A DNA stretch of 64,000 bases, from the NCBI GenBank assembly GCA_964626755.1, contig CAZVGO010000049.1, forward strand, positions 57,955-121,954. Reading direction: 5' to 3'. The position numbers and the translations under genes were made by a program. The notes beneath the pieces were generated by a model that saw only the letters and a list, made by a program, of their open reading frames with translations, had not been told where the DNA came from and searched no databases. Within the stretch, counting starts at the first letter, position 1. The number at the start of each line of letters is the position of its first letter. This DNA comes from JACDAV01 sp964626755 (GTDB taxonomy: Bacteria; Chloroflexota; Limnocylindria; Limnocylindrales; CSP1-4). Below, piece after piece: positions 33,479-42,223 of the stretch.

Positions 33479-34083
33479 GCGCGGAGGCGGTCCGTCACCG
33501 CATGCGACGCCACGAGGCAGATGAGGCCCGGGACGACGAGCACGAGGGGCAGGATCAGCACCGCCCCGACAGCGACGATCAGGGCCAGCAGGATGGCAAG
33601 GACAATCGAGAACAGCGGGGCCCCGAGCGTGACGAAGATCGAGTTCCGGATCGCGCGAAACAGCCCACCGTCCGGCTGCAGGAGGAGGAGCGGCCAGACG
33701 TACAGGACGCTCATCCCGAACAGGATCCCCAGCACGGCGAAGCCGGCCGAGAGCCATGCACGCGGGTCCGTCGGGTCGGGATAGATCCGGACGTTCACTC
33801 CCACGATCGTCAGCCCGGCAGCACCCCACAGCCCCCAGGCCCAACCGTCGACGAGCCGGTGGCGCACCGCACCGACGAAGTCACGGATGCCCGGACTTCG
33901 CCCGGAGGCAAGCTCGTGCATCGACTCGAAGAGCGCGGCCGTCGCCGGCGGCAAGAGGACGATCGTCAGACTGAGGCCCGCCCACGCAAGATTGATCGGC
34001 GCGACGGCGACCAGCGCGTCCCATGCATCACCGAGGGAGCGGCGGACCACATGGACCGCGGCGCGCGGCTCGCGCCACCTCAC
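33433..34083 (-). CDS. DUF624-like membrane protein (YesL type)
   Basis: 216 aa, inner membrane with about five to six helices: APINLAWAGLSLTIVLLPPA, GWAWGLWGAAGLTIVGVNVR, LSAGFAVLGILFGMSVLYVW, LGAPLFSIVLAILLALIVAV, and LILPLVLVVPGLICLVASHA. The length, the ATAALF...G.. region and context match DUF624/YesL proteins, found in many polysaccharide-utilisation operons of Gram-positive bacteria; their function is unknown. GTG 34083 is chosen because it overlaps the upstream stop (GTGA); the longer frame is shadow. Confidence 0.72.
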   Translation of the reverse strand: MRWREPRAAVHVVRRSLGDAWDALVAVAPINLAWAGLSLTIVLLPPATAALFESMHELASGRSPGIRDFVGAVRHRLVDGWAWGLWGAAGLTIVGVNVRIYPDPTDPRAWLSAGFAVLGILFGMSVLYVWPLLLLQPDGGLFRAIRNSIFVTLGAPLFSIVLAILLALIVAVGAVLILPLVLVVPGLICLVASHAVTDRLRAWGKLPPRPSAEAVD

Positions 34084-36500
34084 GGCGACCACTCGAGGAG
34101 TCCGCTCGACGGATCGTACGTGAGGCTCACCTGCGAGCCACCGTCGAGGATCCAGGCTCGCTCGAGTGGTCGAGGGATCAGCCAGAGCCCGTCGACCACG
34201 CTCTCGGCGGCCGGGTCGAGGCCTGCGAACGAGAGCACGATCTCGTGCTCCCCCACGGTGAGGTCGAGCGGCTCGCCGAGCCGGTCGAGCCAGAGGTAGT
34301 CCCGGTCCGGGGAGACCCGCTCCGGGACGGTCGCAACGATTCGCCCGTCCAGCTCGACCCGGACCGCCACAGCCTCCGGTCGGGGATCGCGCGCGATGGT
34401 CGGGGGCGCCTCCGCGAGTGTTTCGACGAGCGTGAGGGGAGCGAGATTCGAGGCGGTGTCCGGATCCGTCCCCGTCCAGTCGATGAAGCCGCCGGCGAAG
34501 CCGAGGCCGGCCTCGAATCCGAGTCGCGCTCCGGTTGCCGGGTCGTGTCGATTGAGGCTGGACCACGGGAGCGCCGCCTCGTAGCGATAGCCTTCCGGCA
34601 CCTCCTGCCAAGCGAGCGCGGCACCGGCCAGGAAGGCCTGACCGACCCAGTCCCAGACCTGCGGACCGCTCGGGGTCTGGGCGAGGGTGAGCTTCTTGTC
34701 GACACGGGTTCGCTGCCCGGTGCTGTCCAGGTACAGCCACACCGCATCGCCGCGAAACACGTCGGGGCCGGTTCCGGCCTGGTTGTGCTCCGGGTCGCGC
34801 ACGTCGACGAAGGCGTAGAGGTTCTCATCGTCCCAGCCGAGGCGAAGCTCCATGCCGGCCCGGTCCGGTCCCGGCCAGCTCGATGCGCCGCGCAGGACCT
34901 GCTCCGCCGAGGCAATCACGATGGGCGGTACCTCCGGCCAGTCGGCGGGGTCGCCGTCGATTGTCGGCGCGACAGGCACGCGGACGGCCTCGAGATCGAG
35001 CCGTCGTGCGCTCGCGGCCTGGCGGAGGTGGGCAAGGTAGAGGTCGTAGCGACCGGGAGCGACGATCGTCACGGGCACTGCCAGGCTGTCCCCGCTGCCC
35101 AGCGCCTCGTAGCGGCCGCCGGAGTAGAACGCCTCGCCGGTCCAGTCCTGCAGCCCGTACCGTGGCGCTCCGCTCACCGTTCGGCCGCGCTCTGCCTCGA
35201 CGATCACGCCCCCGTTCGTCGGTTCCACGGCGCGGGCGGCAAGGAACGGTGACGAGATGGGGTCATCCGCGACGGCCTGGAGCGCGAGCAGGGCCTCGAT
35301 CGTGCTCTCGGCGCCCGCATTCCGGTTCACCCGCAGCTCGGTGGCGCCCGAGACACCGTCGAAACCGCGGCCGGTGGCCGGGTCGTAAATCGGCGTTCCG
35401 GCCGGGTTGTCGCCGAAGAACCAGGCGGCTGCAAGGCCTGCCAACCGGCGATATCGGTCTTCGCCGGTTGCCTCGGCGAGAGCCACGTAACCGAGCACGA
35501 TGGGCGCCTGGCCGTAAGCAATCTGGTCGTAGCGACGCGGCAGGACCCCGATCTCGCGGATCATGCCGCCGGTCAGCAGCCGGCCGTACCAGGTCTCGGC
35601 CTCCGCCGCTGCCGCGGCGACCCAGTCGTCCCGCCTGAATGCCTGGCCGGCCCGGGCGAGCGCCTCGACGCTGTGGCCGCCCCATGCATGCCAGAACGCC
35701 GTCGAGCTCGTGGTGCTCGGCCGGAGGCCGAAGGGGTATGTCAGCCCGTCGCCCGCGCTCGACTCCGACACGGCCTGCCCAAGCCGGAAGGCGACCCGTC
35801 GTGTCGTGTCGTTCGGCTCGACCGCGTACCACTCGGCGAGCCCCAGGAGCGCCAGGCTGCTGACATCCGTCCCGCCCTTGATCAGCCCGGCCGGCTGCCT
35901 GACACCGTGGAGCCTGCTCTCCGTCGCGGCACTCTCCGTGAGCGCTCGCTCGAGAGCGGCCTCGCCCATCTCGTAGGCGCCGCGCAGCCGGGCCGCAAAA
36001 GCGGGATCGACCGTTCGAAAGGCCGCGTAGCCGCCGGCGAGGGCACGCTGGCCGCGAGCGGCCCACCAGCCCCAGTCCGCGTAGCTCGTCGGCCCGTCCG
36101 TGTTGATCGTCCCGGCCCGGTCGCGCAGGAAGTTGTAGTACTGCCCGTCCGGTGTCTGGAGGTACATGACCGTCTCGAGCAGCAGGCGCGCCCGCTCCAG
36201 CGCCGGGCCGCCCGCGTCGCGACTGCCCAGATCGAGGTAGACGAGCACTGCGCGCGCGATATCGTCGACGGCGCTGATCCCCTCCCCCGAGGCGTCGACC
36301 CAGCGGTAGGCCGGTGCCTCGGAGTAGATGTGGACGATCGCCATCGGGCGTCCGGCCACCTCGATCGGCTCCGTGAGGAAGTCGAGGTGCGCCGCGTTGA
36401 TCAGGCCCTGCCGCTCGGTCGGGGGGAGCTTCTGATTGAGTCCACGGACGTACAGCAGCGCCCCCAGGATGGCGGCGGAGGCGATGACCGCGGGGATCAC
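34080..36500 (-). CDS. Membrane-anchored alpha/alpha-barrel protein with CBM9-like domain
   Basis: About 806 aa. An N-terminal helix (VIPAVIASAAILGALLYVRG) anchors or exports it. Residues about 40-440 are an all-helical toroid with aromatic-acidic loops (YLQTPDGQYYNFLRDRAG, TSYADWGWWAARGQRA, FFGDNPAGTPIYDP) ending in NRNAGAESTIEALLALQ, a motif I associate with six-hairpin glycosidase-like proteins. From about residue 530 a beta-sandwich APTIDGDPADWPEVPPIVIA, then LGWDDENLYAFVDVRD and GDAVWLYLDS matches CBM9-type carbohydrate-binding modules. GTG 36500 follows GAGGTGG. The enzyme class is unknown; location suggests it processes the polymer outside the cell before import. Confidence 0.78.
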   Translation of the reverse strand: MIPAVIASAAILGALLYVRGLNQKLPPTERQGLINAAHLDFLTEPIEVAGRPMAIVHIYSEAPAYRWVDASGEGISAVDDIARAVLVYLDLGSRDAGGPALERARLLLETVMYLQTPDGQYYNFLRDRAGTINTDGPTSYADWGWWAARGQRALAGGYAAFRTVDPAFAARLRGAYEMGEAALERALTESAATESRLHGVRQPAGLIKGGTDVSSLALLGLAEWYAVEPNDTTRRVAFRLGQAVSESSAGDGLTYPFGLRPSTTSSTAFWHAWGGHSVEALARAGQAFRRDDWVAAAAAEAETWYGRLLTGGMIREIGVLPRRYDQIAYGQAPIVLGYVALAEATGEDRYRRLAGLAAAWFFGDNPAGTPIYDPATGRGFDGVSGATELRVNRNAGAESTIEALLALQAVADDPISSPFLAARAVEPTNGGVIVEAERGRTVSGAPRYGLQDWTGEAFYSGGRYEALGSGDSLAVPVTIVAPGRYDLYLAHLRQAASARRLDLEAVRVPVAPTIDGDPADWPEVPPIVIASAEQVLRGASSWPGPDRAGMELRLGWDDENLYAFVDVRDPEHNQAGTGPDVFRGDAVWLYLDSTGQRTRVDKKLTLAQTPSGPQVWDWVGQAFLAGAALAWQEVPEGYRYEAALPWSSLNRHDPATGARLGFEAGLGFAGGFIDWTGTDPDTASNLAPLTLVETLAEAPPTIARDPRPEAVAVRVELDGRIVATVPERVSPDRDYLWLDRLGEPLDLTVGEHEIVLSFAGLDPAAESVVDGLWLIPRPLERAWILDGGSQVSLTYDPSSGLLEWSP

Positions 36501-36532
36501 CAGACGCCACCTCGGCAGGCGCGACGATCTCT

Positions 36533-37435
36533 TCAGCCTTTCACGCCCCCGAGCTGGATCCCCTCGATGAACTGGCGCTGGGCGAGGAAGAACAGGATGA
36601 CGACCGGGATCACCATCAGCAGGGACATCGCCATCATCAGGTGCCAGCGGGGCGCTTCGTTGGAGATGCTCGCCTGGAAGAACTGGAGACCGAGCGGCAG
36701 GGTGAACCGGGTCAAGGGTTCCTGGATGTAGATCAGGGCGCCCTTGAAGTTGTTCCAGTTGCCCTGGAAGCTCAGAACCGCGACCGCCAGGAGCACCGGT
36801 CTCACCAGCGGCAGCATCACGAACCAAAGCACCTGGAGCGCGTTCGCGCCGTCGACGATCGCGGCCTCCTCGATGTCCCGGCTCACGCCCATGAAGAACT
36901 GGCGAAGGAGGAAGACGTAGAAGGGACCCCACGCGAACAGCGCCCCGACCGTCAGCGGGTCAAACGTGTTGATCAGCCCGAACTGCTTCCAGATGAGGAA
37001 GCCGGGAATGAGCGTCACGACCCAGGGCAGCATCATCGAGCTCAACATGAGGAGGAAGAGCGCATTCCGAAAGCGAAACTGGAAGCGCGCGAAGCCGTAG
37101 GCGACGAGAGCCGCGCTGGCAAGCTCGCCGACCATCGCCAGGGTCGTGACAAAGACGGAGTTGAGGACCATCGCCCCGAACGGGAGCGCGTTCCACGCCT
37201 CCGCGAAGTTGCCCCAGGCAACGGGATTCGGGATCCATTCGGGCGGAAACGTGAACAGCTGGCCCGGAGTCTTGAGCGCCGTCGACACCATCCAGATGAA
37301 CGGCACGAGCGCGAACATCGCGCCGATCGCGAGAAACAGGTAGATGGGCAACTTGGCGAGCCATCGCCGAGGCGGATCGGGCGCCGGTTGCAGCCTGCGC
37401 CGCTCTGCCTCGACCGGGATCGACGGGGCGGTCAT
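36533..37435 (-). CDS. Sugar ABC transporter permease (MalG type, glycan locus)
   Basis: 300 aa, inner membrane, six helices beginning LPIYLFLAIGAMFALVPFIW. EAA loop RDIEEAAIVDGANALQVLWF followed by LPLVRPV; C-terminus IEGIQLGGVKG is the typical MalG end. ATG 37435 overlaps the stop of the other permease by 4 bases. A 32-base gap separates it from the CBM9-like protein gene. Confidence 0.92.
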   Translation of the reverse strand: MTAPSIPVEAERRRLQPAPDPPRRWLAKLPIYLFLAIGAMFALVPFIWMVSTALKTPGQLFTFPPEWIPNPVAWGNFAEAWNALPFGAMVLNSVFVTTLAMVGELASAALVAYGFARFQFRFRNALFLLMLSSMMLPWVVTLIPGFLIWKQFGLINTFDPLTVGALFAWGPFYVFLLRQFFMGVSRDIEEAAIVDGANALQVLWFVMLPLVRPVLLAVAVLSFQGNWNNFKGALIYIQEPLTRFTLPLGLQFFQASISNEAPRWHLMMAMSLLMVIPVVILFFLAQRQFIEGIQLGGVKG

Positions 37436-38418
37436 CGCTTCACCTCACCCTCGTAGTAGACCCAGGCCGAGCTCGAGCGGAACACCGCGAGGGTGAGCAC
37501 GAGGATGATCACGAGCATCACCCACGCGATCGCCGAGGCGTAGCCCATGTGGAAGAACGTGAAGCCCTGCTGGTAGAGGTACACGTTCAGGAAGTTATCG
37601 CGCAGGGTCCCGACGAACAGGCCCTGGTCGAAGACCTGGATGCCGGCGATGATGCCCAGGACCAGGAGGTAGAACAGGGTCGGCGTCAGCTGCGGGATCG
37701 TGATGTGGCGGAACTTCGCGACTAGGCCCGCACCGTCGACGTCGGCCGCCTCGTAGAGGTCCTTCGGGATGTTCTTCAGGCCCGCGAGCATGATCACGGT
37801 GTTCGCCCCGAAGACCCCCCAGAAGCTCATGATCACGAAGCCCCAGAGGACGGTGTCGGGTTCGAGGAACCAACGCGGTGGGGAGTCCCCGAAGAACGAC
37901 CAGATGGGCTCCGTAGCGCTGTTCACCAGCCCGGATCGGGTCGGGAGCAGCAAGAGCCGCCAGAGCAGCGCCGCGACGAAGGCCGGCAGGATGGCCGGGA
38001 GGTAGTACAGGGTTCGCCACAGTCCGACGCCGCGGACCCCCTGGTTGAGGAGCGTCGCCGCGACCAGGGCGAGGGCCAGGCCAAGAGGAACCGTCAACGC
38101 GGCGTAGGCCATCGTCAACCGAAGTGAGGCCCAGAACCTCTCGTCACCTGCCAGCTGCTGATAGTTCGCCAGCCCCACCATGTTGGGAGCCTGAAGAACG
38201 TTGTAGTCCGTGAGGCTCAGGTACAACGAGGCGACGACCGGGAACAGGTTCCAGATGAAGAACCCGAGGAACCATGGGAGGATGAGGGCGAAGCCGGTCG
38301 CGGGCTCGCGCCGAACCCCCGCTGCGCGCAGGCCGCGATAGGCGAGCAGCATGACCGCGACGATCGCAACCGCCACGATGGCGTAGCGCACGAGGGTCTC
38401 GGCGTACCACGAGAACAT
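37432..38418 (-). CDS. Sugar ABC transporter permease (MalF type, glycan locus)
   Basis: 328 aa, inner membrane. It has an extra N-terminal helix (TLVRYAIVAVAIVAVMLLAY) before the usual six, plus SLYLSLTDYNVL and the EAA loop KDLYEAADVDGAGLVAKFRH, with ITIPQLTP following. It follows the binding-protein gene after a strong intercistronic hairpin. Confidence 0.92.
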   Translation of the reverse strand: MFSWYAETLVRYAIVAVAIVAVMLLAYRGLRAAGVRREPATGFALILPWFLGFFIWNLFPVVASLYLSLTDYNVLQAPNMVGLANYQQLAGDERFWASLRLTMAYAALTVPLGLALALVAATLLNQGVRGVGLWRTLYYLPAILPAFVAALLWRLLLLPTRSGLVNSATEPIWSFFGDSPPRWFLEPDTVLWGFVIMSFWGVFGANTVIMLAGLKNIPKDLYEAADVDGAGLVAKFRHITIPQLTPTLFYLLVLGIIAGIQVFDQGLFVGTLRDNFLNVYLYQQGFTFFHMGYASAIAWVMLVIILVLTLAVFRSSSAWVYYEGEVKR

Positions 38419-38441
38419 GGCATCCCTCGCTCAGCATTTGT

Positions 38442-38474
38442 GGGGGCGCCGGCCGGATCGGGTCCGGCGCCCCC
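38442..38474 (-). terminator. Intercistronic stem-loop after the second binding-protein gene
   Basis: Perfect 11-bp stem GGGGGCGCCGG / CCGGCGCCCCC with 11-base loop, between the binding-protein and MalF-type permease genes, the same position as the hairpin in the amino-sugar operon. No T-tract. Confidence 0.6.
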
Positions 38475-38491
38475 GCTGTCCGCTCAGGTCG

Positions 38492-39802
38492 TCAGGGCAG
38501 GAGTGCCTCGAGCTTCGGGCGCGCCGCCGCCGCGAGGTCAGCCGCCGTGCCCTTGTCGTGATAGAGGAGATCCTGGAACTCGCGCCAGAACAGGTCGTCC
38601 CACTCCTGCTGGCGCGGGATGACGTTGAACGAGCGCATGTCCTGCGCCGCCGCGAGGATCGCGTCGACCTGCTGACCCTTCTGCGCCTTCCATTTCTCGG
38701 GGAAGCTCGCCGTGATCACGTCCTTGCTCGCGAGGCTCGTGAGTGGCGAAACGATCTTCCAGTGGTGGATGCCGTCCGTCAGGGCGACGAGAGCCTTGGC
38801 AGCGAGCTCCGGGTTGGCCACTTTCGCGTTGACGACCGTGGAAGCGGTCCACGCGAACGTCGTCCGCGACTCCGGTCCCATGGGCGGAACCGCCGCCCGA
38901 ATGTCGAGAGCCACTCCGTCGACGGTCTCGAACGTGTCCGAGGCGCCGCCCATGAACATCGCGACCTTGCCGGCCTTGAACATCTCGCTGAAGCCCTGCT
39001 CGGCCATCGTGTCCTCGGTCGGGCAACAGGCCGGGTTATAGATGAGGCTCTTGTAGAACTCTGCGCCCGCGATCGCCTCGGGCGAGTCGATCGGGGACGA
39101 CTGCCGGTCCGCCGAGACGGTGTCGCCTCCCGCTTGCCAGATGAACATGTGGACCGGCGGCCAGCTGTTGGCGGTGAAGCCGAACTGATCGTCCTTCGTC
39201 AGCGCCTTGGCGGTCTCGGAGAACTTCGCCCAGTCCCACGTGTCATCCGGGTAGTCGATGTCGGCCGCGTCGAACAGCGCGGGGTTGTAGTAGAGAACCA
39301 CCGGCTGGCTGATCCACGGAAGTCCGTAGACCTTGTCCTGGTACAGAGCGGTGCTCATGACGTCCGGGAAGTACCCATCGACCTTTGCGGTCGGGGCATC
39401 GATCGTCTTCAGCACTTCGGTCAGGTCGAGCAGGGCGCCGCGCGATGCGTAGCCCGCGACGTACTCCTGCGACAGCCACAGGAAGTCGGCGCCGGTGCCG
39501 CCCGCGAGGGCCGTCTGGATCTTCGTGTAGTAGTCGGCCGGCGCGGCCTCATAGACGATCTCGTACTCGGTCTGGCTGGCGTTGATCTTGTCGAGGACGA
39601 GCTCCTGGAGCTCCTTGGCCTCGCCCTCGCCCGCCCAGCTGGTCATGCGGAACGTGACCTTCTCGCCGGGCGGCTGGCTGGTTCCCCCGCTCGCGGGAGC
39701 AGATCCCCCGGGCGGGCTCGAGGTTTGCGCACCGCCGCAGGCGGCGGCTATGAGCGCCAGTGCCGCAGTGAGGGCGGCGAGTCGCCCGAATCGTGTATGC
39801 AT
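38492..39802 (-). CDS. Sugar ABC transporter substrate-binding lipoprotein (glycan locus)
   Basis: 436 aa, exported lipoprotein: signal peptide ending LALIAAACGG (lipobox Cys 22), short Ser/Pro/Gly linker, then a family 1 binding protein: VTFRMTSWAGEGEAKELQEL, ADFLWLSQEYVAGYASRGAL, VYGLPWISQPVVLYYNPALF, KAGKVAMFMGG. ATG 39802 follows GAGGAGGAACC, which excludes the longer frame. Its ligand is unknown; the locus suggests an oligosaccharide released by the neighbouring enzymes. Confidence 0.92.
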   Translation of the reverse strand: MHTRFGRLAALTAALALIAAACGGAQTSSPPGGSAPASGGTSQPPGEKVTFRMTSWAGEGEAKELQELVLDKINASQTEYEIVYEAAPADYYTKIQTALAGGTGADFLWLSQEYVAGYASRGALLDLTEVLKTIDAPTAKVDGYFPDVMSTALYQDKVYGLPWISQPVVLYYNPALFDAADIDYPDDTWDWAKFSETAKALTKDDQFGFTANSWPPVHMFIWQAGGDTVSADRQSSPIDSPEAIAGAEFYKSLIYNPACCPTEDTMAEQGFSEMFKAGKVAMFMGGASDTFETVDGVALDIRAAVPPMGPESRTTFAWTASTVVNAKVANPELAAKALVALTDGIHHWKIVSPLTSLASKDVITASFPEKWKAQKGQQVDAILAAAQDMRSFNVIPRQQEWDDLFWREFQDLLYHDKGTAADLAAAARPKLEALLP

Positions 39803-39870
39803 GGTTCCTCCTCGGCTGTGGCCCCTTGGCGACGCGCGGTGGCCTGGTGCGCGGATTCCTGTTGTATTCG

Positions 39871-40923
39871 TCATGCGGGCCTCCGGTCGCGCTTCGGCGG
39901 CGCAGTCGTCGCACGAAGCACGAGTTGGGACGGCGGGAGTCGGGTGGCAGCGACCTCCCTGTCGTCGATGAGTGCGAGCAGGGCGGCGGCGGCCGCCCGG
40001 CCCCAGGTCAGAACGTCCTGGCGGACCGTCGTCAGCGGCGGGTTCATGTGGGCGGCAAGGGCGATGTCGTCGAAGCCGACGATCGAAAGCTCACCCGGGA
40101 CGTCGACCCCGCGCTGGGCGGCAATGCTCATGCCGGCAATCGCCATGAGGTCGTTCGCGTAGACGATTGCCGTCGGCCGGCCCGGACCATCGAGCAGACG
40201 GGCCGTGGCGACCGCTCCGCCGGCGACGGTGAAGTCCCCGGTCTCGACGCGGCCGGGAGTGACGCCGGCTTGCCGGTGCGCCTGCCGCCAGGCGGCCAGC
40301 CGCGAAGCCGAATGCACGTAACCGGGAGTCCCTCCGACGAACGCGATTCGTTGGTGGCCCAGCGAAAGCAGATGCCGGACGGCCTCGCGGACCCCGACTC
40401 GATCGTCGACGCCGACCGACGGGATCGGTGCGGCCGGGCTCGGGCTGCCGATTGCGATGGCCGGGAGCTCGAGCTGCTGCACCAGCCCGATTCGCCGATC
40501 GTCCCGGCGAAGGTCGGTGAGGAACACCCCGTCGACCCGGCCCTCCTGGGCGAGCCGACGGTAGGCCTCGGCCTCGGCGCGCGGCTCCTCCCGCACGACC
40601 TGGAGGACGAGCGCATTGCGGCGATGCACGAGCTCCGACTCGACGCCGGCGATGAAGCTCGTGAAGAACGGGTCCGCGCCGAGCAGCTCAGGATCCCGGG
40701 CCAGCACCAGGCCCACGGCGAATGCCCTCGAGCTCAAGAGCGCCCGGGCGCCGATGCTCGGTCGCCAACGGAGCTCGTCGGCGGCGGCGATGATTCGCTC
40801 GCGCGTGCTCTCCGCCACGCCGGCCTGACCGCTGAGGGCAAGTGACACGGCACCGTTCGAGACGCCCGCCAACCGCGCGACGTCCTGTATCGTCGTGCGA
40901 CGACGGCGCCGAGTCAGAGTCAA
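39871..40923 (-). CDS. LacI-family transcriptional regulator
   Basis: 350 aa. N-terminal LacI helix-turn-helix TTIQDVARLAGVSNGAVSLA then LSGQAGVAESTRERI, followed by the periplasmic-binding-like effector domain (FAVGLVLARDPELLG; RIAFVGGTPGYVHSASRLAA; IVYANDLMAIAGMSIAAQRG; VPGELSIVGFDDI). Likely a sugar-responsive repressor. TTG 40923 is the most 5' start in the frame and puts ten residues before the HTH; no ATG or GTG is available upstream of the motif. It heads the operon running to 30219. A perfect palindrome lies 8 bases upstream. Confidence 0.88.
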   Translation of the reverse strand: MTLTRRRRRTTIQDVARLAGVSNGAVSLALSGQAGVAESTRERIIAAADELRWRPSIGARALLSSRAFAVGLVLARDPELLGADPFFTSFIAGVESELVHRRNALVLQVVREEPRAEAEAYRRLAQEGRVDGVFLTDLRRDDRRIGLVQQLELPAIAIGSPSPAAPIPSVGVDDRVGVREAVRHLLSLGHQRIAFVGGTPGYVHSASRLAAWRQAHRQAGVTPGRVETGDFTVAGGAVATARLLDGPGRPTAIVYANDLMAIAGMSIAAQRGVDVPGELSIVGFDDIALAAHMNPPLTTVRQDVLTWGRAAAAALLALIDDREVAATRLPPSQLVLRATTAPPKRDRRPA

Positions 40924-40930
40924 GGCACCA

Positions 40931-40944
40931 AGCGCACGTGCGCT
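40931..40944. promoter_or_regulatory. Candidate LacI operator (perfect palindrome)
   Basis: AGCGCACGTGCGCT, a perfect 14-base palindrome with central CG, as in LacI-family operators, 8 bases before the LacI gene start. Confidence 0.4.
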
Positions 40945-40983
40945 CCTCCTGGGTGCTTGTCGCGCCTGCTATCGTTGCGCTGA

Positions 40984-40997
40984 CTAAATGCTTTTAG
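40984..40997. promoter_or_regulatory. A/T-rich inverted repeat between LacI and GH130 genes
   Basis: CTAAA-TGCT-TTTAG stands out in very GC-rich surroundings in the divergent region. It could be a second operator for the GH130 gene or part of its promoter. Confidence 0.35.
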
Positions 40998-41049
40998 GGA
41001 GTACAGCACTTCCGTGCTTCCCCGTCAATCCCCGAACTCCGGCGCCACG

Positions 41050-42114
41050 ATGACGCAGCCCGCGTTCGTGATGGAGCGCATCGGGGTGCTGATGACGGCG
41101 GATCCGGCCGATCCGATCGAGGCATGGGGCGTGCTGAACCCCGCCAGCGCACGAGGACGGGACGGCGACCTGTATCTCTTTCCCCGGCTCGTCGCGAAGG
41201 GAAACGTGTCGCGCGTCGGGCGAGCCCGGGTGATCTGCGACAGCGCGGGGGTGCCCCGCTCGGTCGAACGGCTCGGCGTCGTTCTCGAACCCGAGGAGTC
41301 CTGGGAGAAGCACGGCCTCGGCGGCGGCGTCGAGGATCCTCGAATCACCTTCGTGCCGAGCCTCGACCAGTACGTCATGGCGTACGCGGCGTACGGCCCC
41401 CTCGGTCCGCGGGTGGCGATCGCGGTGTCGCGCGATCTGGTGACCTGGGAGCGCCTCGGGCCGGCGTCGTTCGCCTACGAGTCCCGGCTCGGCGCTGACT
41501 TCCAGCTCTACCCGAACAAGGATGCGATGTTCTTCCCGGAACCTGTCGCCGGACCGGATGGTCAGCCGAGCTACGCGATGATCCACCGCCCGATGTGGGA
41601 TCTCGCCTGGATCACGGAGGGAGCTGGCGAGCCCCTGCCGATCGGGCTGACCGAATCGCGACCGGGGATCTGGGTGTCATACGCGCCCGTCGCCGCGGTC
41701 GAGGCGGACATCCGTGCCCTGGCGCGACTCGGGGACCACCGTCTCGTTGCCCTGCCCGAACAGCCGTGGGAATCCCTCAAGATCGGTGGCGGGACGGCGC
41801 CGGTCCGGGTAACAGAGGGCTGGCTCACGCTCTTCCATGGCGTGACTGGCGAGCTGGTCCGCGACAGCGTTCTCCAGCCCAAGGTGCGCTACGCGGCCGG
41901 CGCGCTCATCCTCGACCCCACCGACGTCGCGGTCGTCATTGCGCGATCGGCGCGACCACTCCTCGAGCCGGAGCTGGTGGAGGAGCGCGAGGGGATCGTT
42001 CCGAATGTCGTGTTTCCGACGGCTCTCGAGCCCGTGAACGACGCCGAGGCATACGTGTTCTACGGTATGGCCGACTCGCGGATCGGGGTCGCCCGCCTGC
42101 GCCGGACCGACTGA
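41050..42114 (+). CDS. GH130-family glycoside phosphorylase-like protein
   Basis: 354 aa, no signal peptide, cytosolic. Five-bladed beta-propeller of the GH130 family: VLNPASARGRDGDLYLFPRL, RVGRARVICDSAGVPRSVER, GGGVEDPRITFVPSLDQYVM (catalytic-region ED-P-R), KDAMFFPEPVAGPDG, GGGTAPVRVTEGWLTLFHGV. Members phosphorolyse or hydrolyse beta-mannosides; the exact linkage cannot be read. ATG 41050 is favoured over GTG 41014 because homology begins just after it. It is divergent from the LacI operon and is probably part of the same regulon, suggesting a mannose-containing glycan. Confidence 0.85.
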   Translation: MTQPAFVMERIGVLMTADPADPIEAWGVLNPASARGRDGDLYLFPRLVAKGNVSRVGRARVICDSAGVPRSVERLGVVLEPEESWEKHGLGGGVEDPRITFVPSLDQYVMAYAAYGPLGPRVAIAVSRDLVTWERLGPASFAYESRLGADFQLYPNKDAMFFPEPVAGPDGQPSYAMIHRPMWDLAWITEGAGEPLPIGLTESRPGIWVSYAPVAAVEADIRALARLGDHRLVALPEQPWESLKIGGGTAPVRVTEGWLTLFHGVTGELVRDSVLQPKVRYAAGALILDPTDVAVVIARSARPLLEPELVEEREGIVPNVVFPTALEPVNDAEAYVFYGMADSRIGVARLRRTD

Positions 42115-42127
42115 GCTGAAATGCGGA

Positions 42128-42155
42128 GGCGCCGGGAAGTGATCTCCCCGGCGCC
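42128..42155 (+). terminator. Stem-loop after the GH130 gene
   Basis: Perfect 9-bp stem GGCGCCGGG / CCCGGCGCC with a 10-base loop, 13 bases after the stop. No T-tract. Confidence 0.5.
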
Positions 42156-42223
42156 AACTACCTGGACGGCGGTACGCTCCAGAACTCATCGCTCGCTGGG
42201 CGCTTCTGCTCGGAGGACCACCC

